Below are positions 26,901 through 40,564 of a stretch of 64,000 nt of DNA, piece after piece (position 1 is the stretch's first letter; each line of letters starts with the position of its first letter). The notes beneath the pieces are model-generated. The model saw nothing but the letters and a program-made list of their open reading frames with translations. It was not told the DNA's origin and did not search any database. This stretch comes from Hybos culiciformis (lineage: Eukaryota; Arthropoda; Insecta; Diptera; Hybotidae). The stretch lies in contig OZ023274.1 in the NCBI GenBank assembly GCA_964007475.1, positions 100,201,322-100,265,321 on the forward strand. Reading direction: 5' to 3'. The position numbers were made by a program, and so were the translations under genes.

Positions 26901-28894
26901 AAATAAATTATTAACAAAAAAAAAGTATTTTTATTGAAAATTTTGTTTTCCATGTTAAGTCAATAATAGTAGCCTCATCTTACTGCCAAAGTTCCCAAAA
27001 CAATTGACAGGAGTAGATCTAAATAAAATAATTTAAAATAAAAAATTTAATATCAGAATATATTAGAAAACGCAAAACAAAATATGCAGAATATCAAAAT
27101 TTTATTTCAATGTTGATTCCATGTCGATGTTAATACAGTTTATTTATCCTTTTCAAATATGTAAATATAATTTACAATTTTACATAATAATTTTGTTTGA
27201 AAAGAAAAACAGAATAAATAATAAATACCTATTATGCGAAATTTAATTTTATTTTGGCAAATAAAGAAACATTTTTATAATAATCGATAGAAACTATATT
27301 TATTATATTTTCCTCTTTTTAAGATACACTCCCGCTCCAAGTTTATATGTCATACTTTTTTTTCTAAAGAAAATTTTAACTTTTCTACAGATGTAGATAG
27401 AAAAACCAGAAAGCAAATAATTTAAATGAGAAAGAGTTTTTTTTTTTTTTTTTGGTAATGACTATTATTTATCTTTCACTACAAATCCTTTGATATTAGA
27501 TATCAATATAAAATATTTGACTTTTTTTCAATGTTTGGCTAGTTCAAATTTAGTTTTCAGAAAGAAAAAACAATCTCCAAGACTGAGTTAATTATTTTCA
27601 GTACATTAAATATTTTTCGCGCAGTGTAAGTAGGTTATGTGAGCATAAATAACATTCAGTTACATATTCTTAATTTATTTATATTGTTGTTCAAATTAAA
27701 TGGTCAGTTGTATTTTACCTACAGAATAGCGTAAATATTAATCGTGCACAATTTTATTTTTATAATTATCTAATAATTTTTTTTTAAATAATTAAAATAA
27801 AATTATCATTTCATGTTAAATTAATTTTTATTTAACAATAATGACGGGAAAACGAGAAAAATGAATTATGTACAGATTATGAAAAGAAAACATAATAATA
27901 AATATATCAGAATTTAAATTTTATGTAAACGTAATTTTAAAACATCCTTGAACTTAACATTAAGTAATTAAATTTAATTGTTTATAAGAATATGTTATAG
28001 TTTTTATTCTCTAAAGTATTTCATCTGGATTTTGCGGAATCAAGGGAGTTCCAAACGTGAATGTTGTCATCTTGTATAAAAATTAATTTGTAGAATAGTA
28101 GGGAGGGAATTTAATAATACAAAATATTCTCTTCGAAGTGGTAACTATTAAATCATAAATCCAATGCTTTTTAAACTCAAATTTAAGATTCAAATATAAA
28201 TTACTTAAACTACGATTAAAATCCTTGTATCAAGAATATAGTATCTCTGAATAGAAGATGTTAGTTAACCTTTTATTTATTATTTAATTATTTATCATGA
28301 AAATAAAGAAAAAAAAGTTAAAATTGTAAAAAAAGTAAATTATTTTTAAAATTTCTCTCTCGTAAATGAACGATTCGATCAATGCCGTTTTCTGGATAGT
28401 TATAGTTTTTATTACTCTTACTTTTAGTATAATTTCAACTTTATACATTGTATAATTCAAAAATTATTTCCGGCCTTCCGGGAAACAAAATAAAAAAATT
28501 AATTTTTTTTTTATAATTTCATTAAATTATTTCCGCGACACGAAGCGATACGAAGCTCATACGAAACAATGAAGTGAATTTAATGCAAATGTACCGGCCT
28601 GAAAATATGCAATAATTTAGGTATTAGGAAAAAATGATTTCAAATATTTTTTTTGCGCAAATTTATTGTGGTTGAAAAATTTAAAATACCTACCTTTGCC
28701 ATTATAATAGGGATGTTTAAGGTTTAGCACAATCGATTAACGCAACTAAAAATGTGTAACAAGTAAAATTTTGATTTGATTTTTAGATAACTTGGTATCT
28801 ATTCAACCAAGCGAAAATATTTTTTTTGTATATTATTCTATAATCCTATAAATGCTAAAAGAATAACTCGACAAATTTCTACACGGCGATAATT
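23969..28894. other. Long AT-rich intergenic region before the channel cluster
   Basis: About 4.9 kb without a supportable gene. It includes a T15-17 run near 27437 and a slightly GC-richer stretch at 25415-25670, which may be an old, very diverged repeat. The promoter and 5' UTR of channel gene A should be at the right-hand end but are not defined. Confidence 0.4.
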
Positions 28895-31800
28895 ATGTCA
28901 GCTGACGTTAAAGTGAATAATTCGTCCAAACCGACGACGTGCCAAAAAGCTTTATCATGGAAAGACAATTTTTTGGAAAATTTCAAAGAATTTTGTAGTC
29001 AAACGAACATTCCATGGCCTTAAGTTTGTTGGAAATCCAAAAATTAGTTATCCTGAAAGGTGAGCAAAATTTAGTGTCAGCATTGTTTGTAGAATATAAG
29101 ACTAACAAAATATAGTACATTTATTGTAAAATACTAGGCTGACCAAATTTTATTGCAGCAAAATAATTTTTTTCGAAAAATTTCCATAATTAATTTGAAT
29201 TTTAGTTAACGACAAAAAAAACAGATTTTGTTAGGAATAATTAATTTTACTGCAATAATTATTAAATCAGAGTTAAGTTAATGTTAAATCATGTTCAAAC
29301 ATTAAATTTAACATAGAAAATTTTATAGTTTTAGCTAAACCATTCAGAAATAAAATATAATTAAACTGGTGTAATTTTGTTAACTAAAATTTTTTTTGTT
29401 ATTGTTTATATTTTGATAACTAATTTATTTTTCATTTTCTAGAATCCTCTTTGGGGTCGCTTTTACAATATACTTTATTGCCGCAACATTTTTCGTTTTC
29501 GATGCTTATCAAAAATGGTGTCAAAATCCTATTTATATTGGCATTAATCCAGAACCAACTTATATTAATGAAATACCCTTTCCAGCAGTTACAATTTGTA
29601 ACATGAATAAAGCTATTTTGAGCAAGGTGAAACATTTTGAAAGGTATAGAACAATAAGTTTCCAAAGCATATAATTTGTACCATAATCGAAAAAAATAAA
29701 ATGACTTAAGGCTTTTTCGGACCGAGAATTAGTTCCTACAAATATTTTCTTTATTGGGTCTTATATTTTTAGCCGTTTAGATTGTGTATTTTGAATTTAT
29801 CATTTGTATCCAATATTTTTTTTTCACTTTCGCTTGAAATTAAAACATTAAATAACGTATTAAAAGTAAAATTAACTAATTTTTATAACCGAATTTTAAT
29901 TTCTTAGATTTTCTGAAGATAACGCGTTCCTGCAAACACTGTGTGGTAGAGATGATCCTGAAATTAAAGATTGGCTGAAATCAATTAATTCATCAAAATT
30001 AGAAAAACGAAAAAAATATGAATATTTTGAGGATTACATGGAAAAGGTAATTAAAATTAAATTTATTGAATCTAATCTAATTGTGAACACGTGAACATTA
30101 TTTATTTCCCTATTTTTAAATTTTTTTTAATACATTTATATTTATGCATAGGTGGCACCTACATGTGAGGATATGTTGCTTCAATGTGAATATGGTTCAA
30201 TATATAGAAATTGCGGGCAAATATTTCAACCAATTTTATTAGAGTCAGGATTATGTTGTACATTTAATGCACTTCATTTATCTTTTATGTAATTAAGTAT
30301 AAATTTAAATAAATATATAAATTAATAAAATTACTACAATCAATTCATTTGCATTTATAAAAACTTCTAGGTATTCTGATTATGAGCCGATTAATTTAAT
30401 TCAAGATAATGATTATCCCGTCCCTTGGAATCCAGAACACGGATATCCCATTAATATAGCAAACTTATCGTATTACCCAAGGCCAGCATATGGTAAGTTT
30501 GTATGTGAATTTTAAAAATTGTAAGTTTGGTTGTCGGTCTATTAATATTTGTCATATTTTGTGATTTTTTATTTTATTGTTGAACGTAAATTTTTTGTAA
30601 TGATTGTTTTAATCTTTAATGATAATAAGCTTAATTTTGTGATTAATAATTATTAGTTCTAACAATATAAATAAGTTCAAATACAAATTGTTTTTAAAAT
30701 AAATATACTCTTACGTCTTACAATAAAAAAAAAATCACAAACTGACTATTGCTGACATAAATATAAAAAGTGTACTTAATAATTCTTATGCATAAGCTTA
30801 TCATGAGCAAAATTGTCATCCAGGTACAGGCATCAATATGGGATTGCGTTTAATATTAGATGCTCAATACAATGAATATTATTGCAGTTCAACAAATGGT
30901 GCCGGTTTCAAAGTTGCTGTTCATAGTCCCGCTGAAGAGCCATTCATAAATGAACAAGGAATAAATGTTGCAGTTGGTACTGAGGCACAAATACGAATTA
31001 CACCTGATTTACATTTGGCATCTGAACCATTTCGTAATATTAATGTCCAATATCGGAACTGTTTATTTTTGAACGAAAAAAATTTGACAAGCTATAAAAT
31101 TTATTCGAGGAGAAATTGTGAATTGGAATGCGAGACGAAGCAAATGGTTCGTCAATGTGGTTGTATATTATATTTTCAACCTATTATTGCTAATGTTTCC
31201 ATATGCGGTATTGATAAAAGTTCATGTATTAAAAATGCTTCTTTTATGTCAAGGCAACAACATATTGAAAATATTGGTTGTAAAGAAAATTGTCCTCCAA
31301 GTTGTTTTGATTTAAATTACGAACAAAATGTTTTTACAAATCCAATTCATGTGGGAGATTATTATATTAAGGATTCTTTTTTGAAAAATGTTTCAAAAAA
31401 CCGCATTGATAAAAGCATAACTATTTTAAATTTTTTTTACAAAGACAGAGCATTTTATGGACAAGTTAAAGATGAATTCACTGGAATGACGGATTTCTTT
31501 TGTAAGTATATGAACCTGTTTTATCTTATGCATTCAATGTTTTGAGAAGAACTAAAGTTTGCAAATAAAATTTCATTTCCATTATCCCTAAAATAGGGAA
31601 AGAGTTGAAACGAAAGATCCTGTTTTAAGCTGATTTTGTGGATGAATATGAGATCTCCCAATACTTGCAAATCAAAGTCTTGCGTGCTAAAAGTTTGTTA
31701 GTATGACAAAACTTTCTGTTTTCCAAGAATTATTTATGCTAATAAAAAAAATACAAGTTTTATGTACACAGTATACTATTAAAATCATAATTATTAATCA

Positions 31801-31977
31801 TAGATTCATAGATATTAGTTAATATAGGGATTTATATTTCCATATTTATTTATTTCAGCAAGTACCGGTGGATTATTGGGCTTGTTTCTTGGATTCAGTT
31901 GCGTATCAATTGTGGAAATTATTTATTTTTGTACCTTAAGACCAATTTTTATTAAATATCGAACAAATAGGAATTAA
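28895..31977 (+). CDS. DEG/ENaC (pickpocket-type) channel gene A, with a 1-nt frameshift in exon 1
   Basis: Exons: 28895-29059, 29443-29643, 29908-30046, 30152-30288, 30371-30492, 30824-31501 and 31859-31977. Exon 1 has one extra C at 29012-29013. Without it the exons join to 1560 nt (519 aa). TM1 is at about residues 55-75, followed by the family motif FPAVTICNMN (about 101-110). Next comes a large Cys-rich extracellular domain, then TM2 with GLFLGFS, whose G-x-S is the selectivity-filter motif of DEG/ENaC channels. Members form trimeric Na+-permeable channels in the plasma membrane. The frameshift separates the N-terminal start from TM1, so it is a young pseudogene, an assembly error, or a gene starting elsewhere. 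Everything after exon 1 is intact, with good splice sites, which favours recent or artefactual damage. It is the first member of the cluster. Confidence 0.85.
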
Positions 31978-34524
31978 TACAACATGTCTGAATTTCTAAT
32001 TATTAATAGTTGCTTATTAAAATTATCACAATAACTTCTAATTGCGACATTTTTACATTTGACATTATATATACATACATATATATCTTTACTTATAACT
32101 CATACACTTTTTAAACTATTTTTCGAGTCACGTAAAATATCAAAAATATAAATACATAGTGTTGAATTATTCCTACTGTTCAGAGTTGTCCAACACAAAT
32201 TTTACTCAACAGTGTAAGAAGTCCTTAAACCTAGTTGAAAAATGTCAAACAATTTTGATACTTTTTGGGAGTACCTGCAACCTACAATTTGATAGAAAAA
32301 TTGACTAATGTGTATGTTCAAAGACGTTTTAAATTTTCTCAATTTAATTTATACATCTGTTGCGAAGCTTCCAACTACAACAATTCAATTAAAGTCTTAA
32401 TCATCATTAAAACTGGTTTGATGAAAAGGAATTGTTTTGGCTTTTTAGATAATTATAAAAATCAATCAAAAGTTTCACATAAATTCGATTCTTTTTTTTT
32501 GAATTGACTATATAAAAGGAATACAGGATATAAATTGACTATATGAAGTGCATTCCTTAAATATACAGTAAAGGTTTATTAAAATTTCTGTAAAAATCAT
32601 AGTTTATATAAAAAAAAATTCTTATTATTTATTTATTTATATTTATTATTATTATTATAATTTAGCTACTTAAATATTCTGCAATCTGTATGTACATATG
32701 TACATATGGATTTGATAAAACAAAATGTATAATTCGTGGTGATAGTTCCACTTTTTTAAATTTTTAATTAAAAACGATGAGTATTTTTCTAAAAAGATTA
32801 TAATAATTAATAAAAAAATATTTTCTTATCTATATACAACTCTGCTAATTTTCTGTCCATGCAGACCTGGTTGGTATATTAATTATGGTAATTTTCAACT
32901 TCAAACCATCGAATTAATTTTTTTAATGTTTACAACATCAAATATGTGGTTCATCTTAATAAAAATCATATAAAAAGTATTTTCACTCGACTTTCGAGTT
33001 CAAGCGATTACTAATTAATTACGATAACTTAAATATTATTTTAAGATTTAATGTGTTGTATCTGTATTTGTATGTAATGATAAAAACAGTGTATTATTTA
33101 TCTATTCTATGTAAAAATAAATTATGTGTTTTTAATCGTTTTTACATATATAAAATTATAAAAAGAAATCACGAACTCAAAATTGTTTTATAATTGTTTG
33201 TATTTTATTTTCTTTAGGACGCATAATCCTTACTATATTTTTTGTCGCGGCCTTATTTCTTTTTTAAAAATAAAATTAGACCTCCGATGAAAAATTTCTC
33301 TGCCGCGGCCTAATTTGATTATGTTGTGGTTCTATTTCATTTTGAAAAATGAAATACGCCATTCGATAAAATTTTTTTTTGCCGCAACAAAAACCAATCG
33401 CTATCTTATTTCACGCGGTCTTATTTGACTGCACCTATAAAAACAAATAAAAGCATAAGATGATTAAGAACTATGAGAATTTGTTGCTAATATGTTCTCC
33501 TTGAAAAAAACTTATTTTCAATAGAAAATTAATAGAAACAGTATTACAAATGTATTATGTTGTCTGTGTTGTACTTTCGGTGGAGATTTAACGAGGTTCC
33601 ACAGAGCGCCAAGCTTTATAATATTCGTCAGTGAATCCTAAAAAATAAATTCCATGATATTAAGTCTTTTGCAACAATAAAATAACAAGTGACTGAGAAG
33701 TAATAGTGTTTTGCATAACAAAACTGGAATTTTTCTGAAATGAAATGTCATATTGCATATTCCATGAAAATTTGCGATAGCTAAAACAAACCGCATCATC
33801 ATGCATCTGGTAATCGTAAATAATCATTTTTTGTATTTAATTCAAATTGATTTTCTACATAGGATTTATAATTATGTTATTTTGTACATCAATTTTGATT
33901 TAATTAAGCATAAGAAGATTTCTATTTAATTTTATTCTTTTTAATTTACACTTGGAAGTTATCCAAATAGTTTTATAAAATTAATTCTAATTGCTGATTA
34001 AAAATTAATTTCTTCTCAATGTTTCTAAGTGTGTTCTGAAGTTTTCATTATGCATAACAATGTTTGATGTTGAGTTTCATATAAATTTGAAATAATTAAT
34101 TATGTATTAAATTAAATGCAATGGGATTACGTGTGAATAAAAATATTAATTTTCAAATAATAAAAAAAAATCTACTTAAAAATTATTTTTGACTTCATAA
34201 ATGTTATGTTTGAGGTTGATGGATGTGCATATTCGTTCGTACAATAAGAAAAAAGTTTCTTTATGATGGTGCTGAGCTTTTTTTTTCAATAAATTTTCTT
34301 TTAAACAATACGATACGGTTTAAAAATGTTAGTATTACAGTACAGTACACGATTTAAAAATGTTAGTATTACAGTATATATTATTGAACTGGATAAGCTT
34401 AAGATAGCGACTGTTGCGACCTTCCTGTGAATTTCATTTTGTGAATTAAGATTAAGGTCAATAATTAGGTTAAAAAGGTTATGATGTATTCATAATTTAA
34501 ATGAAATTAATGAAAATGTTGCAA
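31978..34524. other. Intergenic DNA after channel gene A
   Basis: No intact gene. At 33230-33425 lie several related motifs with CGCGGCCTTATTT, GCCGCGGCCTAATTT and CACGCGGTCTTATTT, plus a short palindrome (TTTCATTTTGAAAAATGAAA at about 33338-33357). They may be an old repeat. The 80-codon ORF at 32265-32507 is not supported. Confidence 0.35.
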
Positions 34525-34600
34525 GTGCAATTTTTGTTTTATGAAGAAACTTTTTATGGACAAATTCAAAGTGAATTCACAGGAATGATAGATTTTTTCT
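34525..34600 (+). pseudogene. DEG/ENaC exon fragment (end of the large extracellular exon)
   Basis: The frame reads FYEETFYGQIQSEFTGMIDFF and is followed directly by a good donor (T|GTAAGT at 34601). This matches the end of the large exon in genes A (FYKDRAFYGQVKDEFTGMTDFF) and B. No upstream exons and no TM2 exon are found next to it, and the sequence upstream breaks down at about 34525. It is a remnant of a decayed cluster member. Confidence 0.8.
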
Positions 34601-35323
34601 GTAAGTTTGTAAATAAATAATGATAACATAATTAAGTATCTATATATTTAATATAAAATATACGATAATACAAATTTTAAGATATCAAAGAATAAAATTA
34701 AATGTGGCAGAAATCTAAGTTGCACCTACATTAATTTCAATGAAAATGACCATAATTTTATTTTTAATAATTTTTAGGCCTCATCAAACATATTAAATAT
34801 TTTGGCCAATTAACTTTTTTTGTGAGTGGGAGTTAAATGAGTATGTTTGACAAAATTAAAATTTCTATCAAAATTAAGAACAAATTAAGATTTGCTTAAA
34901 TTATATTTATTAAATTTAATTAATTGTTTGTTATTCACGGAAAAAAGTAAAAAAGTAGAACATAAAATTAAATATTTTGTCCCAAAATTTTAATTTGGGT
35001 GACTTTTAATGTTTAAATGGTCAAAAATACATAAAAAATAGCTAAATGTTTGTCTAATAAATAGTCTATTAAAGCCAGGCGAAAAATATTTTTAAAACAT
35101 TAGAATAATTTAATTATCTAAACTTTTCAAAAGGGTGTGTTATTTTCAGAGTAAACGATATGATTCAACAATTACGGTTTGTGTTAAATAAAGGTTTGGA
35201 TAAAGGTTGCATTTTATTTGATTTATTTGAATTTAGTTTTATTTATGTATTTATGCAAATAAAGAAAATAATTAAAAGCAATGCAGTACAAATTCTCAGT
35301 TCAACAAGGGCTATACGGCTACA

Positions 35324-36003
35324 TGACATAACCGCGAATGTCATAACCGCGAAACTTTTTTGTCATAACCGCGAAATAAAAAAATAAAAGTGTCATAACC
35401 GCGAAAAATGTCTTATATTTTTTTTGTCATAACCGCGAAAAAATATGGCAAAAAATTGAAAAAATTTCGTTTCGCGGTTATAACAAAAATTTTTGTTATA
35501 ACCGCGAAACACAAAATTTCGATTTTTATCATTTCGCGTTATAACAAAAATTTTTGTTATAACCGCGAAATGACAAAAATCGAATTTTTGTGTTTCGCGG
35601 TTATAACAAAAATTTTTGTTATAACCGCGAAACACAAAAAATCAATTTTTATCATTTCGCGGTTATAACAAAAATTTTTGTTATAACCGCGAAACACAAA
35701 AATTCGTTTTTTTTCATTTCGCGGTATTAACAAAAATTTTTGTTATAACCGCGAAAATTCGATTTTTGTGTTTCGCGGTTATAACAAAAATTTTTGTTAT
35801 AACCGCGAAATGAAAAAAATCGAATTTTTGTGTTTCGCGGTTATAACAAAAATTTTTGTTATAACCGCGAAATGACAAAAATCGAATTTTTGTGTTTCGC
35901 GGTTATAACAAAAATTTTTGTTATAACCGCGAAACTCATACAAATTCTAGTTTCGCGGTTATGACAAATATTTTTCGCGGTTATGACATTCGCGGTTATG
36001 TCA
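35324..36003. repeat. Tandem satellite of about eight 62-bp units, each a palindrome of TTTCGCGGTTATAAC
   Basis: Symmetry centres fall near 35490, 35551, 35613, 35675, 35737, 35791, 35853 and 35915, so the period is 61-62 bp with one 54-bp unit. Each unit has an arm TTTCGCGGTTATAACAAAAA facing its exact complement, joined by an AT-rich spacer with GAATTTTTGTG or its inverse. Both outer ends carry related but different half units (TGACATAACCGCGAATGTC). The array is flanked by partial direct copies of AGTTCA...GGGCTATAC at 35299 and 36003. ORFs through it are by-products of the repeat. Confidence 0.9.
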
Positions 36004-36219
36004 GTTCACCGGGCTATACATACATTTAATTGAATTGTTATAAAAAATAATTATTTTAAATTAAACCAAAAGAATTCTTTATATCTAGAAAGTTTTCTAG
36101 AAAGAAAATAATTTTAAATACATTTTAAAATATGTACCTATTTCATTTATACTTTTAGTACGTAGAAAATTTTATTGCCTAAACTTATTTAAACTATATG
36201 GAAAAAAGTAAGTTTCTAT

Positions 36220-36648
36220 ATCCAAAAAGTTAGTATTGGAAGAAATGAAAACTGAATTTAAAAACGAAATTTTATTAGCGATTGGAAAATATTTTAACCC
36301 GATTTTCGACGAAAAATTTTGAGAAAAACAGTTAGATTCCCTGACAATATATCAATGGGTCTTAAAAAGTACACAATTAATAAGAACTGAGGTCCACATC
36401 AAGGAGATTTCAATAAACGTCTTAATCTTAACCTTATTCTGTAACTCTATAAAAAACCGTATTCGAAATTACGTCCTTTAATATTTCAGAGAAAACATAA
36501 GTAGGGATGAAAAAATGTCAGAAAACAATAAACGAATGAAAAAACATGAAAAACTAAATTGCTTTGGACACGCAAAAGATTTTTGTGATAATACAACTTG
36601 TCATGGTATCAAAATCTCAATGGATTACAAAATATCATATGCTGAGAG
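36220..36648 (+). pseudogene. Orphan DEG/ENaC first large exon with destroyed donor
   Basis: The exon at 36490-36648 follows an AG acceptor (ATATTTCAG) and reads, in phase, ENISRDEKMSENNKR..., then GHAKDFCDNTTCHG and ends SYAER. That is the N-terminal cytoplasmic exon of the C/D/E subfamily. The donor is AG|AT (36649) where gene E has AG|GT, and no TM1 exon follows. The upstream 36230-36350 segment matches the sequence before the same exon in gene E (63410-63540). It is therefore a duplicated and dead copy of the start of gene E. A possible 10-nt first exon, ATGGAAAAAA followed by GTAAGT (36198-36207), would put the frame out by one. Confidence 0.75.
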
Positions 36649-36651
36649 ATA

Positions 36652-39600
36652 AAAAACAATAATACATTATTAAGTAATAATTAAGAAAATATATACATAT
36701 TTATAATTTTTATTAACACCTTTTAATTAGAATATTTTAGAATAATATAAAAAAATCAATAAAAAAAACGGACGAGCAAAATTTGCAAATAAATTTTTTA
36801 ATTCTTCTTAATACACATTGGATACACCCAACATCGTTTTCTCACATTGTACTTAAATCATTGTTATTCGTAGATACTAGATAATATTACAAAAAAAAAG
36901 TAACAAAAACAAAACAAACAGCAGAAAAAAATTTAGAAAGCTACTCATTTTGATACCTTTGATCAGAGTCACTCCCTCAAATGTGGGTTCGATATATCTC
37001 AAAACATACTTTGATTTTTATTTCTCTTTCCTACAGAGATTATAATAAAGCAATATTGCTTTGATAATAATATTAATATTGATGCCTGATGGAAATTTCA
37101 CATGTCATTGGAGTTTAACTCTCCTCTGCTAAAAATTTTAGAGACTTAGCATTTAAGGCTTTTCTGGAGCTAAGGGAATTTCAAATGATACCAACAACTG
37201 AATAATCCAGAAATACAAAATATTTCTGTTATGTTAAGATCTTATGATACATAATTTATTTATTGTTTTGAGACAATTTTAAAAATTAAATATTTCTTTT
37301 TCCTTTTAATTTAATAAATATACCACATAAATTCTGCGAAAAGAAATTAATTAAAACAATACAATAACAAGTTTCTATATATGGTTATTAATTATGCCTT
37401 ATGCGGCTCAGTAATTTTAATTCTAACTAAATTTTAATTCAAAATAAAATAATAATTACTTTAATAATGTTATTTAAAAAAAAATTTATTTTTATATCAA
37501 AGTTTTTGTGAAAAAAGAAATCAGTAAGAATAGCAATATAGTTAATTAGTTATACTATTATAATAATTTATTGGTGTTCTTATATGCAGGTATTGATAGT
37601 ATCTACTTAGATATTGTATTGTATTGTTGAATATCACTTTTCTTTCATATATTCTCTGTTATAAATTAAAAAAATGCGTAATTTTCATAGATTATGTAGG
37701 TACAGTTGGAATTTGCATTCGAAATCTGACCACATTAATATACCGATTTCTATAATTTCTTTTTAGAAATATAGCTTGAAACAGTTTAAAGACTTTTAAA
37801 GATTTTTGCTTAGATTTTGTCACCTTCGAACCATCGATATATTTTTTTTTAATTTTACAACTAAATTGAAATCAAAATTTAAAATGTATTTTTACCCGAA
37901 TTTCAAGTGTGGACGATTAAAATTAAAAATAAATAGGTATAGAAAAGAAAAGTAAGGTACATACTAATTATCCTCATAATTTGTTATAACATAATTTGTT
38001 ATAACTATTCATGTGGACATTTGTGGACAATAATTTAAATTACTATTAAATTTTTAATTTCAGTGAATGAAAAATAATACTACGAAATGCAATTTTATAT
38101 GGAATAAAAAAACTATATTTATAATATATTTTATGTTGTATCTATTTCTATATATTTAGATATATTACTGAATATTATAAATAATATTTTTAAAAATGAA
38201 AAATTTGTGCGTGAGTTAAGAAAATAGTTTTAGGGGTTTTCATTGTCAAATTTGAAATATTTATTTGATTTTCTATTTATATTTTAATTTGGTTTATTCT
38301 AGTTATATTTAACTTTTTTAATTTTTTTTTATTTTATTTATATTTTAATTTATTTTTATGCTAATTTATCGGCGGCATTTAAAAATATTTGTAGTGAATT
38401 ATCAATCCATTATTTATTAACTAGCCTAGATTATATTTGCACCACATATATCGAAGTAGAGATCGACTGCAAGAGTTTAAAGCATAAATTTTTTGATTTA
38501 GTCCTAATAAAAGAGTGTGATTTGAAAAATCTAAAAAATAAAATAGATCATCACATTTAATATTCATTATTCCTATTCATAAAACGAGCAGAAGTTATGT
38601 TGAATGTATCTCCGGTAATAATTCATTTTAAAAACAAAATTATTTTTCAATAATTTTTCTTTTATGCCATATTCAAATTCTGAAGTTAGGAATATATAGT
38701 AAGGTATGTAATTTCACTTACGGCACCTCTTTAAAATGTTGATGAATTGTAAAGGTGACCAATGATTGTTTAATTTCATATTCTAATCTGATGCAATACT
38801 TAAATATCATGACTTCTCAATAAAACATTATTCATCGACATTTTGTTTTGATTATTGTGGTTTGCAAATTAATAACGATCTTGTTGATTCTCAAAAGTTG
38901 GACGTCTAACGATACATTCAAAGTATTAAATAAACTACACTCAGTATTCAAGTTTTTATGCCTATAGATGTACCATATTATAATGTACTATATGTACATC
39001 TATCTACATATAAATAAGTGGAAAAAAATTCTTTTCTTAATGTAACTTTCGATGTTGTATTATACATATTATATTTCCAAAAATTAAGAATATATGAATT
39101 TTCTGTTATTAAATTCTGGGAGTTAAATGTAATAATTATCAAATTGTTAGAAATTCATATGATGATAACGCAAAATGTAATCAATAATTGTAAAAATTAT
39201 CAAAATGGGTGAAAATGAACATTTCAAATTAGTAATGCTTATTTGCCTAAGACAAAAACATGCAATGAACTTTACAGACAATTGCTAAATTATTAAGTCT
39301 CAATTTTCGTGAAATATTAATCATTATAAGACAATGAAACTGATAAAAAGTTTATGTGACCAAAGATATTTTTGTTCGTCCACATAAATCAGACTGTTTT
39401 TTAAATGTCCACTTCAATAAAAAAAAATTTGAAAAAAAATCCTGTGTTTCAATTAGACGAAAGGAACCCCCAATTAATTGCTTTTTTTTGTTTCCATTTA
39501 GATCTTTCTTATTCTTTTTTTCCCATATTTTTTCGACTTTCAAGCCAAGTTTAAAATGACGTTTACTTGTTTGTTTTTTGATTAATAGAAAATAATTAAA

Positions 39601-40163
39601 AATGTAATACCTTTTAACACTTAACGATTCAAATGTGTTTATTGAAAATTTTTCAATTATAAAATTAAATTCACTTGTTATTTTATTTAATTCTAATTTC
39701 CCGCAACTGATTTTTTTTGTTTATTGCAATTTTAAATTGCATTTAGATCATTTAAGTTGAATTATTTTTTATAGACTTATTAAATTGATTTTTTTTCGGA
39801 ATTATCCAGTCTTAAGCTTGACCGCGAAATAAAAACAACTTGTGCGTTCGTTGCGTTCGAACTGTTTCTTTGGTATTTATTTGTAATAAAGTGAATTTAG
39901 ATTTAAAAAAAAAAAAAAATTATATATTGTTACATTTTAGGGGTTTTCTGTGACATTAATTGAGAAATTAATTAATAGAAATCATTATTCAAATTTACAT
40001 TCTTTTATATATATGATTAATATAAAGGAATGTTATTTATATTAAACTGAAAAAAAAAACTCGTTGTAAAATTAGCTATAAGAGCCAGCTATAGAATTAT
40101 AACTAAACTGCAATAATTTCTTGTAGTGCGTGCTCAAAATTTTGCATTTATTATTAAATACAT
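36652..40163. other. AT-rich intergenic DNA
   Basis: About 3.5 kb without a supportable gene. The ORFs at 39018-39212 and the overlapping pair near 39352-39559 are chance frames. Confidence 0.4.
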
Positions 40164-40564
40164 CAGTGGTGGCTGAAAAATAAATTTTCAACCCTCGCGC
40201 CCTAGGCAGATTTAATACATATCGCCCCCTTCCTCTTCACCCTAACCGTGTATCACAAAAACAATTCTTACGTTAAATTTTTTTATATTAAACATGCATT
40301 ATATTTTATAACGTGAACCTAAATTAAAAAAAATATATATTTTTGGACAAGAAGAGTGCTGACTACTATAGATATTGTGTATTGCCGACTATTGTCAATT
40401 TTCTAATACTGTTGATTTTAACAAAATAAATTTTAAAAGTAAAGAAAATAATTTTAAATATTTAAAAAAAATTATATGGATTTAGCAAAACGGACTTTGG
40501 CGCCCCAAAAAGTTTGGCGCCCTAAGCGGTCGCCTAGTTCGCCTATATGGTAGAGCCACCACTG
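40164..40564. mobile_element. hAT-type MITE, 401 bp, with perfect 8-bp target duplication
   Basis: The ends are CAGTGGTGGCT and its inverted copy AGCCACCACTG. The 8 bases directly outside are identical (AAATACAT at 40156-40163 and 40565-40572). A CAG TIR start with an 8-bp duplication is diagnostic of the hAT superfamily. The interior is GC-richer near both ends (GGCGCC, CCTAGGC) and has no ORF. The insertion is upstream of channel gene B and its intact duplication suggests a fairly young event. Confidence 0.9.

Noticed and set aside
35324..36003. Regular repeats that could suggest a CRISPR-like array
   Set aside because: The units are palindromes with repeated, not unique, spacers in a eukaryotic genome; this is a satellite. 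ORFs running through it only reflect the repeat.
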